Positions 10,801 to 21,627 of a DNA stretch of 64,000 nucleotides are shown here, piece by piece (the stretch's first letter is position 1; each line of letters begins with the position of its first letter). Both the position numbers and the translations under genes were made by a program. Origin of the DNA: Aquatica leii (lineage: Eukaryota; Arthropoda; Insecta; Coleoptera; Lampyridae); the NCBI GenBank assembly GCA_035610365.1, contig CM069436.1:87359912-87423911 (forward strand), given 5' to 3'. The notes beneath the pieces are model-generated. The model was not told where the DNA came from and did no database searches. It was given only the letters and a program-made list of their open reading frames with translations.

Positions 10801-13429
10801 GGTATTTGGTATTAGAAGGATGCTTTTAAAAATTGATTACTACTTATCTTCGATAAATTGATATCGCCCAATGTCTTAAAAATGGGACGCTAACATAAAC
10901 CATCAATTTATTATAGATAATGATTCAAGTGACTCACCAAGCAACTACGGTCGGATTTTTATCAACTATAACTGTTCCGATGCACTTGGTCGTGAAAACG
11001 TAAAGATTTGACATGTGCTCTACTCTTACTTTTAGCAAGCCGGCTGTGCGTGGGTGCACGAGCTGCTTATTTAGACCAAGCTTAGGTGCAATACGGGTTG
11101 ACGCCTTTTCAATATGATTATGTCACTGCAAAATTGCGTCCCATAAATGAACCATTGCACACAAAAACACGTTGTTCAACGGGCCATTATGAAACATAAA
11201 CTTCTCATCGCCCTCTTTCAAACCACTCTATTTGCAGCCTTCTAGGACCGTCAAGAGGGTTTGTACAAACGATAATAATACTTCATCTTGACGTGTCAAT
11301 AGTAGATCAAAAATTCATGTTTGCAAAAACAAAATTACAAAGATTAAGAAATAAAGTTACATGTATTCAAGTAAAACATTAATTTGGATTTATCAAAAAT
11401 CGTTGAAAACGCAATGCAAAAGATCAAATGAATTTTCCTTCTGGTCATCCAGCATAATATCAAAAACGAGTATGTTAATGATTGTTAAAAAACAATTACT
11501 ATAGGTATTACTATACTGTTCATGTTTATAGACAATTTTGATTGTTGTGATTATCATCATGAAGCCTATATAGCGTTGGAACTAATTCAAAAAATACATC
11601 CCTTTTTGTTGTTCAGATTTTGAAAACGTCAACGTTTCAAATGGTGTTATTAAATTGTAATTTTATTATTACCGATTTTAAACTTTATAGTTTACAGGAC
11701 ATTAATGAAAATAGGTCCAAATGAAACACAGATATTATCATAGTCTTAAGTTGCATTAAAATTGAAAGAGTGTACCAATGCTGACTAGTAACTTAAAACA
11801 GGTGGAGAAAGAAACCGTTATTTAAACGTGTATATAAATAAGTAAACGCTTATAAAGCGCATGCATTTGTATTGTATACAAACGCGTCTCTGCAGACGCA
11901 TAAAGTGCATCAAAGAATCCTAATAAAATATTTAGTCTGTGCTCAAACTGAAAAAGAATTTAACCTTACTCGCGTAAACATCAAATTATTGCTATAATTA
12001 AACGCAGATACGTAATTGCTTGGCTGCTAAATTACACATGATTAGGTGCAGCTTAGTCTGAGTCTGAAATGCGACTATGATCAACAATTATTTTTTTCTC
12101 GTTAACATCTTGCTTAAAAAAATATAGTTTTTGTTGAACAATAAGTTTGGAAAAATAAAATAATTATTAATTACGATGCTTTTCTACACGTTGTTTATTT
12201 TCTTTTTAAAACGCAGTTGGCGGTTTAAAACGGTTAAATTTTTGGTATCCGAGTTAAATTTTAGACTCTTTTAGGATATAGAATTTTGACATTTCACAGC
12301 CTTTCAAATTGTAGTGTGTTTTTAGCTCAGTTTATTTTAGTTCTGTAATCTACTTTTTCCAAAACAGTTATTTTTTCAATTGTTTATTATTCTCTTTATA
12401 CTTAATCCCTGTATTTGATTTTTCTAATTTTTTTTTTTTTTAATTCTTAATTTCCGAAATTCGTTTATCACATGTTACATCATTCGAGTAGCTCTTAATT
12501 CGACTTTGCTTTCGTTAGTATACTTAAAGATTTCTATCAATCCTCTAAAAACTCGAGTAATATTGAAGACACTGAGCTTCCCCGTACTTATCTCTAAGAC
12601 GTTCAAACAAACTGGTATTTTATTACGATCAACGCTACATTTCATTGCGAACTCTAACTCATTGTTCAAAATCAAATGTCTCTAAAAAAAAGTAGTCATT
12701 CACTACCGTCTAAAGCACGATTTCCCATATTTGAGCAGAATCGTTTGATTTGGACTGATAACATCAAGACGTGCCAGAAAACTTTACTAACTTTTTTCTT
12801 TTAGAAAAACATATCCAACGCATAGCAACAGAAAACTATGCGTTTTTCATTGACTTTTCACAAAATTTTTGTTTATTATTGGTATTCCGGGGTTCTTTCA
12901 ACAATCACTTATTTAAATTCGCTGTTAACGATCAATATTTACATTACAAATAATATTCAGTTTGTTTGCGTAACTCGTTTTATAACTTGCCAATAAATAT
13001 AAAAACTAATGAGATATTTTTCTGTAATGAAACTTTTAAATAGAAATATTTTGCAAAATAAATAATGTGGCAATGATCAAAAGAAACCTTTTCCTTTCGT
13101 TTATATTATTTATACATTCATCGTCTTTTTATATCGGCGTTTTTCATTTGCGTACACACATTAAAATTCAATCATTAACAGTGTATCAACAAAAACAAAT
13201 ACGGAATTGTTTTCGATATAGTAAAGATAGAAAATAAAAAAAAAACTAAGCACCGTACAGTTTCGTCTTCAATAGCATATGAAAAACCTTCAAGAAACTA
13301 CGTTCTTCCAGACCAGCCGACCTTAGTGATGTCAATGAAAACGTAAGCATCCTCAATTAATTATTAATTTTTTTATCGTAGTAGTAATGTTGTTGCTTTT
13401 AAAAACACATTTTTTAATTTAAACACTAT
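10801..13429. other. AT-rich spacer, no gene recognised
   Basis: Open frames are all below 70 codons. On the minus strand near 10,960-11,090 a run of about 50 codons reads TRIAPKLGLNKQLVHP and onward without a stop, but I cannot place it in a family. The remainder is homopolymer-rich spacer. Confidence 0.45.
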
Positions 13430-14130
13430 ACCAAGGCATGATATGATATTAGTTGGAGGAGACTGCAATGCTTAGATAGATAAGGAAGAATTCACAAGTA
13501 GAATTGCAAGAATGATACAAACTATAATGGAAACAGATTGTGTGAATTTGAAGCATCAACAAATGTGGTAATAAGTAGCACAAAATTTAAATACGAGAAT
13601 ACACAAAATAACAAGAAGAATACTAAGAAGGAATAATACTAGGAGAAACCAGATATATCATGTATTGACAACAGAAAAATGCTAGAGAGTGCACATGCAG
13701 ACACCGACCATTTTTTGACGATAGCAACAGTAAAACAAAAATTCAACAAACAAAGAATAAGAAGAGGGAAACAGAAACGTTGACAATAGAAAAGTTTACA
13801 CAAGAAGAAGAAAACCAAAATACAAAACTGCAACGCGACAAGAATACATAAATAAAACAGCACAGACTAATAAGAACAAAATCAGAAGTGAATAGAACAA
13901 AAAAAATAGACAAGAACAAAGCGCATAAGATATGTAAACAAAAGGACAAAAAAAGTAATAGAAAATATGAGAAAAAAAGGAAAAGCTCCAGCGATAGGCT
14001 AAATCTGTAGAAAAATTATTAAGAACAGTGATAAAATGCAAAATACCAGGAGAGTGGAAAGAAGGTGGTATTATTCTGCCTAAAAAAACAAAGAGTTATG
14101 TAGAAATTATAGAAGGATTGTACCACTAAA
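13430..14130 (+). pseudogene. LINE endonuclease-to-RT fossil
   Basis: The + strand opens with DMILVGGDCNA, the counterpart of the LVGDFNA motif of the APE-type endonuclease of non-LTR retrotransposons. It continues through TNVVISSTKF-like and QIYHVL pieces (usual form QIDHVLI) to ADTDHFLTIATVKQK, matching the SDH motif at the end of the endonuclease. A degenerate linker follows, then CKIPGEWKEGGIILPKK at about 14,035-14,085, which matches the start of the reverse transcriptase (PEEWKEGIIIPIHKKG type). Stops and frameshifts are frequent. The catalytic palm of the RT is missing because the pogo fossil region follows. Confidence 0.75.
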
Positions 14131-14334
14131 CTTGTTACGAACCTTTTTTTGTTGGTTACAACCACGTTACCACGGCTAGCTGAGATGTCGGTGAGTGAAC
14201 ATGGTTGAGAATACTATAATAGAAAAAAAGAAAAAACAGAAGCCACTCCGTTGTACTGGAAAAATCCTTGGCTTGGAGACATCAATAAAAGCAAACAACC
14301 ATCAACGAGATAACGAACAAGGAGAATACAGTCG

Positions 14335-14928
14335 ACAAAGGCTTTAATTTTTCAGAACTGTCCAAGTTAGCTGGAAGTGAAACTGTCAACCTTTCTTTAA
14401 TATGCTACCAGCCGTAACACTTTTTATCTTTAAAAGTTAGAGTTTTTTGAAGCAAACACTTCAAAAAGAGATCGATTTCGTCGGTGTTAAACATGTCTCG
14501 GACATCGTAGTCTTTTATCAAAGTTTGCACTTGCGCTGTGCCAATTTCATCAACACTACCACTTTTACCACAAACTTTTCTAAATACAACAAGATTCTTC
14601 TCCTTAAATTCGTAAACCATCCTTCACTTGCCGCAAAATTCTAGATGCCCAGATGAGTTGTAAACTCTTTTGTCTTTTCTTTCAGCAAGTTTCCGCTAAT
14701 AGACATATTTGTCTGTGTAAGCCAAATGATCAGATTTCCTTCAAGGCGAGAAAATTCACCCTTAGTCATTTGTTGCCTTATTTTATTGTACGGTGCAGCA
14801 CAGATTTTTAATTTTTCAATATGGTTAAAAGAGTACGAGAAATATTAAATTCGTTAGCCCCTCTTTACAATTTCAATAACTGCCTTCTTCTCCAAAATCG
14901 ACAAGTACTTGTATTTTTTAAGACTCAT
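14335..14928 (-). pseudogene. pogo/Tigger transposase fossil
   Basis: On the minus strand an ATG at 14,928 begins MSLKKYKYLSILEKKAVIEI, typical of the first CENP-B-type helix-turn-helix of pogo-family (Tc1/mariner superfamily) transposases. The second helix-turn-helix is visible as WLTQTNMSISGNLLKEKTKE and ASEGWFTNLRRR. After frameshifts, SGSVDE and DMFNTDEIDLFLKCL follow, containing the position of the first catalytic Asp of the DDE core (usual form IFNADETGLF; here NTDE). ERLTVSLPANLD ends the piece near 14,340. The remaining two thirds of the DDE domain is absent. Stops make it a pseudogene. Confidence 0.85.
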
Positions 14929-16492
14929 TTTGAAAGAAAAGCAAACTTAACACTGTCACAAAAAAACAAATACTAATTGAACTGTTATAAATTGCAACCT
15001 GCGCACGTGACCTTTTGTGTATACTGTATACAAGTTTCAAGTTTCAACATATTTCAATTTGTCGAGTGTTTAGGTGAAAGAATTTAGAATTACTGAGAAG
15101 TTTCGATTATTTTTTCCTTCGAATTACTGAATGTACCAAAAATCATTGACTTTATTTGATTCATTTGAGTTTTTCTAAGAACCTAACAATTACTTTGAGT
15201 TATAGAAAGGTTCAAATTATCAAAGCTTTGAATTATCAAGAATTCACTGCATATATTTTTTCAATCGATGACAAGATAACACTTTTGTTTCAACAAAGAA
15301 ATATACAAGTAATAAGCTAATATACTGCATAAGGTAAAAATTTGATCAAACATTAACACTTACATGTAGTCGCAAACAAAACCTTAGTTCTCATCTAGCG
15401 AGACGTGATCATTAGTTTATTATAAAATGAAAAACTTAACCCTGGTTCCTTAGTGCAGTAGCTGGTAAAAGTTGTTACTACCCTAATATTACTCTCAATA
15501 CTTTCAAGGAGTGTAAGCTTACATTCGGCGATTTAATCTTAAGCACCACAGCCTTGAATACAAACAAATTACTCAAGTAGTTAAACAGTACAAATCAACC
15601 AATCAACCAATAATGCACAATTTTGCAATCAGCTGAAGGCTGAACTATAGATTCGACTGAAAGTAAATTATTAATAATGACCTTAAAATAGACTAAAAGT
15701 AGCTGAGGACTTAACAAAAGTAATAACGCATAACAAAATTAACGCTTAGTAGTAGATAATATAAAAGTAGATAAATTACGTAATACAGTTACAAAAAGGA
15801 TAATACAGATTAGCGTAGGGCACGTAAACCACATCAAAAACGATACTCTACAAATATCCACAGCTGTTCTAAATTCGAATCGAGCAAAACCCCTGAGGCC
15901 ATGAAATCCACATTAATCTTACCTGCTGAATCGGTCACTATTCCAGAGAAATAATATTTCCACCCTTACTAGCTGTGAAAAGACCTCGAGTCTTCGCTAA
16001 ATTCGCTATAACGAAATTTTAAATTAGCAAAAATCAGAATGGCGTTCGGTAGCCATTTACCTGTGAGTGACGGTGTAGCAAGCAAAGCCTGTACAAATAG
16101 AAAATCTTCATTATATTCAAATCGCTAAAACCGTAATAATAACGACTGCGTGAGATTAAATAGAAAAAATTACCTACGATTGAACGGACAAGGTTACTAT
16201 TAAAACCAATCTACTCACAGCAACGTCACACAGGAAACTGCCCGAACACGGTATGCGACAACGTAACCCCACCGTGAATCTCAAATTATGCCAAAATATC
16301 CAAGAAGGGGCGACGGCCTTGTCAAGAATTTTATTAACATACGATAATCTGCAATGTTATTACTAACGACACATAACAATCTTGGCGTATAAAATATTCT
16401 CCACAATAATTCAAAGAAAACTTTAGAACACATAAAAATTGATAAATATCAATATGGTTTCACAAAGAAAAATTCCGTATAATAGATGCTAA
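14929..16492. other. AT-rich spacer
   Basis: No coding motif is recognised. A few short runs of Leu/Lys-rich translation occur but stop often. Nothing in this stretch repeats elsewhere in the window as far as I could see. Confidence 0.5.
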
Positions 16493-17597
16493 AGTCCTCG
16501 CAATTTAACTTTCGATGCACGTCATTAATGACGTAAAATTCATACCACCCTATTTATAGCAAAAATTAAATAAATACCGAATTGTCTTATGGAATTTTTT
16601 TTCTCTATTTCAACATCAGAATTAGCGATTCTTACACTAAAATCCGTGTAAGAATAAGCCAATTCTTACACGAATTTTAGTAATGTTAGTTTTTTCAAAG
16701 TTAGTATCTCTGCATCGTAAGTTGACGTTACATGAAAAAGAAATCAAAATTATTGGGAGTTAACAATTGAAATTCAAATTTTGATGCCAAGATAAAATAA
16801 AAACGTCCTATTAATTCAAAGTTATTTACTTATAAAGGTATAAAGAGAAAATTTTGTATGAGATTTTAGGTTAACATATAAATTTCAATATGTCAAAGTG
16901 TAAGTGCTGCCAATTCAGTAAAATATAAATTTCCCAATGTTGTTTTAAAAATTAAAATTATACGAAAAATATTAAATATTGTATCGAAATAGAGAAAATA
17001 GTATAAAGCACACGTCATAGAATACGTTTCAATCACTCGACCGCTTCATAAACTCACCGCTGCGCGGCTCGTGTATGAAACGCGGTCTCGTGATTGAAGT
17101 GCGTTCATTCTGTAACTTGTGTTTTAATATACTATTATCACGTTGTTGGTGTGCTTACTACAGTTACAGCGTTGTTGACATCTGTCAAATTAAATTTGTG
17201 TTTTTTATGTCAAAGTGCTCATTGTTTTTTATAATTATTTTTTATACAAAACTACTATTTTGAGCTTGAACGAGATAATGGTGGTCCATTGATATCAGTA
17301 AATGCTGTGCGAGAAGTACCCTTTTACTTAATATTTAAATTGTGGTAATACATACATATATTCTACAGTTATTTCTGTATGTACAACGGTTGCTAACAAC
17401 GAGGTTCTTAGATCTCTTCAAAACGTAAGCGTAGTACAACTGTTACGAATGTAGAAACATTTAATGAAAACGTAATACGCAATGCAATATTAATAATGTA
17501 CGAAAACAGTAAGTTTACATGATAATACCGACAACATGGTTGAATAACTACGTCACTGACGTTAATGACGTGCATCGAAAGTAAAATTGCGAGGACT
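16493..17597. mobile_element. TIR element (AGTCCTCGC ends), 1,105 bp
   Basis: The left end at 16,493-16,530 starts AGTCCTCGCAATTTAACTTT and is the reverse complement of 17,560-17,597 with few mismatches over 38 bp. Inside are two further hairpins. Arms 16,636-16,655 and 16,662-16,681 (ACTAAAATCCGTGTAAGAAT) differ at one base. Arms 17,028-17,049 and 17,075-17,098 contain TCAATCAC and GACCGC. I found no transposase motif, so it is non-autonomous or foldback-like. A target duplication could not be fixed; the flanks are TAA on the left and ATA on the right. The superfamily is unknown. Confidence 0.75.
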
Positions 17598-17639
17598 ATA
17601 TCTACGTAATCAGATAAATACTAGAGAAACGCAATAAGC

Positions 17640-18485
17640 ACAATATCACATTTGATATTATTTGTGACGACTTTAAACAAGCTCTTGACAGTGTTAACAG
17701 GAAGAAATATAGAGAAAGAAGGCAAAAACTAACAAGATACCGATAGATTTATAATCAATAAAGAAATAAGAGAAGAGGTCACTATCAGCCAATCTATTTA
17801 GCGTAGCGCTAGAAAGTGCTATATAAAAACTGAACTGCGAGAGAACAATAATCAACAAATAAGGGCAAATAATAGTATATTCGGATAACGTGGTGTAATC
17901 GGCAGAACGGAAAGGACGCTGAAAGAGATATTTACAATATTACATAAAAAGAGAAAACAAAATATTTCAAATATAGTAGAGATGATACAAGTATAAATAG
18001 AAACTTAAAAATCAACCAATATATATGGGAGTGAGTTAATATATTCAAATATTTAGAAATTACGATAAAAAACGCAAACAAAGAATAAAATAATAAAATA
18101 AGAGAAAAAATACAAACAAGTTACAAAACATGGCTCAAAAGTAACAATATAAGCAAAAGTACGCAAATGCGAATATCTTACGCTATAGAAACAATGTGCT
18201 TAATAGGACAAAAGAAGAAACAAATGAGAAAAATTGAGAGAAACATTCTAAGAGCAATTCTAGGACCAATAAAAATTAATGAAAACAAAAGTAAACCAAG
18301 CATGAATCGTGAAATAGTTTCAGAAATAATATACATCAAGACTAGAAGTGTAGAAGAATAGAATAATATAATGATCATGTAAGCAAAAATTAATTAAATC
18401 ACTTGAATGGAAACCAATGGAGGATAGACCAAGGGAAAAGTCAAGGTTGAGATAGATAAACGAGGTCAAAAAAATCTAAGAATAT
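17640..18485 (+). pseudogene. LINE reverse transcriptase fossil, 3' half
   Basis: The + strand reads FDIICDDFKQALDSVNRKK (usual form FVDFKQAFDS, the palm motif A). INKEIREE and SLFSVALESA follow, in place of the GVRQGD and LFNIALE region. VIGRTERTLKE follows the site of the lost YADD box. Further on come FKYLEITIKN, an open stretch of 64 codons at 18,167-18,361 containing CLIGQKKKQMRKIERNILR, and a terminal INEVKKI. This is the normal order for a jockey/RTE-like LINE from mid-RT to the C-terminus. The catalytic YADD itself is destroyed and stops are common. Confidence 0.8.
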
Positions 18486-18489
18486 TAAA

Positions 18490-19970
18490 TTTTTGTCAAC
18501 TGATGACAGACAATGCGCCTGCTTTTTTTTGGTTTTGCCATTGCCAAGTGTTGTTATGGTTCGGGATTTTTCACTTGCAGCAAATACATGGCCAACCTTG
18601 CGATTTTCATTGCTAGGTTTACTTCTTTATTTGCAGTGTTATATCACACTAAGTCATTTAGAATAGAAGTCCCAAACAATAATTCAAAACTTATATTCAT
18701 ATACTATTTGATGGTACGTCTAAATGCTGTGGGGTAGGAGCTCATCTGTTCTAATAAATCAATAAAAGCCTTAGCTTTAGTGTAATCTTTGACCTCTAAG
18801 TTTGAGTATTTTTTCTCTTCTTGGCAGTCACAAGCTCATTTTTATGTTTGGTTGAGAAGAAAAAAACTTCTCTTTTGTCTTTCCACTTGATCCCTCCAAT
18901 CTTGGAATTACTCTAGGCTGCAACTGTTTTCCACTTTTTAGTTTAGCTCTCATTACACTTTTCGGATTCCATTTAGGGGATTTTCTAAAAGTTCCTGCAA
19001 AATGAGTATCCAATTTTATCAATGCAGTTGCCAGTGTTACACTTGTATATTAATCGTCACAATACAGCGTACGTCCTGAATGCAACAGAAGATCTATTAG
19101 CTCCAGAACTACTTTCTGTAGAGTACGCACACCTGTAGTGCCCTCTTTTCTGGAATACACCTTCAAATTCCATGTATAACTGCTAGTGAGACAGTGTGAA
19201 AAATTTCACACCACAGCGATGTCATTTCTGACAACGCTTTCTTCCAAAGTATTATAGTCAGTATCAAATCAAAAGCGATTCATTATTTGAAGCGTGAAAC
19301 ATACTCAGTAAAATCTTGAATCTATTTCAGAACATTACTTCACTGACTTTATTGTAATGCGCCGAAATAGTTTCTCATCTCCAAACAGTCGATGTCTTTC
19401 CATTTTGTTGACACGTGACCCCTTGCTAATATTTCTGCATTTAGTTTTTGGTTAGCATACCGATTAGTCTCCTGAACTAAAAAATCAATTATGCTACTAT
19501 ATATGAATAATGCAACATTCATTTTTGACTTAATTCTGACTCAAACCGTTTAGGAAAACAAGTGGATCACTAGAAAAATCTCCGCAAACCAAATTATTAT
19601 TGTAATTGCTCTCGTGATAATCTTCATTATTGCTTGAATTACTTACAATTCTGCTATTACAATATTTATTTTCTTCATTGTCGGTAGCCCCAGATCTAAC
19701 TACATTGTTAGAGCCTAGTTCAGATAGAGAAAGCGTGGCACTAGTGCTTAGCATTATCTGTGCGTGATCCAATTCGCCTTGGTTTATAGAATTTTTAACG
19801 ACGGAGTCATCTTCATTACTGTAATCTGAGTGATTTCGACAATTTTCTGCTTTTTAGTTCTATCATTTACGATACTCATAATCTGGAGTTCTTCCAAATT
19901 ATTTTACAAAGTTTCACTTTCACTTTTTATTTCTTTCCTCACTGCTAACTTCACCATCATTCTACCTCTA
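18490..19970 (-). pseudogene. piggyBac-type transposase fossil 2
   Basis: On the minus strand an N-terminal stretch at 19,530-19,970 is rich in Asn, Ser, Glu and Asp, as in piggyBac N-termini. Next come TNRYANQKLN (counterpart of the conserved TN.YA block), GRTLYCDD (counterpart of GRTLYVDNWYTS) with YTSVTLATALI, and GTFRKSPKWNPKSVMRAKLK in an open frame at 18,828-19,022. IDLLEQMSSYPTAFRRTIK and ELLFGTSILND follow, in place of the DQM.SY, K.YRK and G....N motifs near the C-terminus. It is a near full-length copy but with many stops. It differs in sequence from the fossils at 9.5 and 46.5 kb, so several piggyBac lineages have visited this locus. Confidence 0.85.
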
Positions 19971-20269
19971 TTAAACATATAACGTTAATACAAAAAAATT
20001 ATATCACAAATCACAAGAAAACAATCATAAAACACAGCCCTCTCCTAATGATACTTTTCAAAGCAAACATCCTGTCAGTATTGCCAACACAGTTTTCATG
20101 ATCAAGTTATCTCTGAGGTCACCTTAATCATGACATATATACAAAAGTATTTCCTGTGACACGCCATGTGGTTCACAGGCCCTGAAATGGCGGACAATCT
20201 GTAAACCACACGGTGACGCACATGGCGTCAAGAACAACATTAGCGTGAGCCACATGTAGCACATATGGC
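19971..20269. other. Spacer with CATGTGG/CGCCATGTG repeats
   Basis: CGCCATGTGG at about 20,163 and ACATGGCG strings at about 20,220 and 20,262 form short imperfect direct and inverted repeats within 100 bp. This may be the remnant of an LTR retrotransposon leader next to the primer-binding-like site that follows. No gene is seen. Confidence 0.35.
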
Positions 20270-20288
20270 GACCCCACACCTGACACCA
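20270..20288 (-). other. Primer-binding-like site, copy 1
   Basis: GACCCCACACCTGACACCA on the + strand is, on the minus strand, a TGG-started primer-binding site complementary to a tRNA 3' end that resembles a tRNA-Leu (CCTGACACCA). An identical 19-mer lies at 21,608-21,626, and the similarity continues 14 nt into the presumed LTR side (33 nt with 2 mismatches). Confidence 0.5.
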
Positions 20289-20329
20289 ATTTTAACAAAT
20301 TTTTTTACTATGGCTAAATGAGGTTAACT

Positions 20330-21366
20330 TTTATTCCTCGTACGTGGTCTATTTCGCCGCAGTTTAAAATTGTCACTCCTCTTTCTTAAAGCATTCGTCG
20401 CACTATTTCCTCGATGCTTTCTTGTGTCTGCGCAGGTACTTCTGTAACACAGCGGAGCTTATATGGCCTCGGTGCAAACCTTGCTTTGCTGCTTCAAACT
20501 CTAAAGCATTGGTTAGAATGTCAACCAACGTCTAGGTCGAGCTAACCGTAGACTCTGCTGCGTTTCGCTATCACAAAGGCCGTCTACAAAGATTTGAATA
20601 ACTAATTGCTAGGATACGCAAACCACCTTAAACTGGCGATGTCAGACTCGAACTCTTGAAGGCTTTCCGCAGCTTTCTGAACCCGACTTTTTATTTGAGC
20701 TTGGTAGACCTGTTCAAGATGAGCATCTCCATATCTCATTTCTAAACGTAAAATTAAGAGTTCTTAATTTCCTTAGAGGTGATCAACAGCAAAGTGCTTC
20801 TTCACGTAAGACAACTATCAAGACGTCGCTTTCTGCTTGTAGCTTTAACTATTAGCTGTAGCTGCGGCGTGAAACTGCTTTTAGTATGTTGACCAAACAG
20901 ATTTTCCATTAAACTATAGAGGCACAATCTTAAATTTAAGGGGCTTCTTCTCGATGGTCCATTATTAATTCTTTGCTCGTGACACTTTCTTCATCATGGC
21001 AATTACTTTGATTTATCTTCTCTTCAGTTTTATTCTATCTTCTAATTTGTTTTCTATTAATTTTATTTTGTCATTCATAAATTGTTTTCCGTTTTCTACA
21101 ACTACGCATATTTCTTCTCTTAAATTTAACATTACTGCTTAAGTTTTCTCTTAAACAATTTTAATTTTATTTTCTACGCTAGCCTATATTTGTTCCTCAA
21201 TGGTTGACTGTCAATGCTTGAAAATTTTCTAGTATTTTGTCTTATATTTTTTAGTAATTTGTATTCTATTTTCTGCAAATTTTCATAAAATTTTTCTTCC
21301 ATTTTTCTGGAATTTTCTTCCATATTTTTCTATTGATTTGAGAATTTCAAATAGTTTTGCATTCAT
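20330..21366 (-). pseudogene. gypsy-type gag fossil
   Basis: A minus-strand ATG at 21,366 begins MNAKLFEILKSIEKYGRKF, followed by a long Lys/Glu-rich coiled-coil-like region to about 21,000 (for example NDKINLIENKLED). The capsid part follows at 20,400-20,900, in several frames: EMRYGDAHLEQVYQAQ, a QKAAESLQEFESD block, IQIFVDGLCDSETQQSLRLA and ARP. These are the standard conserved strings of insect gypsy-like gag proteins. The expected zinc knuckle is not visible and no protease or RT follows. The gag lies directly after a primer-binding-like site (21,608-21,626), as it should in a Ty3/gypsy element. Stops make it dead. Confidence 0.75.
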
Positions 21367-21607
21367 GTTTACTGCTTGCAAACCAGTTACCGGCATAAAT
21401 TAATAAACACGAATAAAAAGTTTAATACAAAATAGTCACTTAAAAAAAATTTTTTTCTAGCAAGAAATTATAAATACGGTAAAATGTTTGTTATTAAACG
21501 GTTTAATAAATTGAAACAACTATAACTAACAATTTAATAAACAAATACACGCAAATTTAACACGGAAGCGATATTAAATTACTTGTTTATTTACACGTTA
21601 AGAGCGT

Positions 21608-21626
21608 GACCCCACACCTGACACCA
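21608..21626 (-). other. Primer-binding-like site, copy 2
   Basis: This is the same 19-mer as at 20,270-20,288. It lies 242 bp upstream of the gag start on the minus strand, the right place for the PBS of that element, with the LTR expected at higher coordinates. No matching 3' LTR was found, so the element is truncated. Confidence 0.55.
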
Positions 21627-21627
21627 A

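Noticed and set aside
13639..14041. Cys/Phe/Leu-rich minus-strand frames resembling membrane proteins
   Set aside because: They are the complement of the A-rich LINE linker; poly-A on one strand gives Phe-rich frames on the other.
17075..17263. 62-codon frame starting in the 17.0 kb hairpin
   Set aside because: The start lies in the hairpin arm, the residues are Phe/Ile/Cys-rich as expected from T-rich DNA, and no motif is present.
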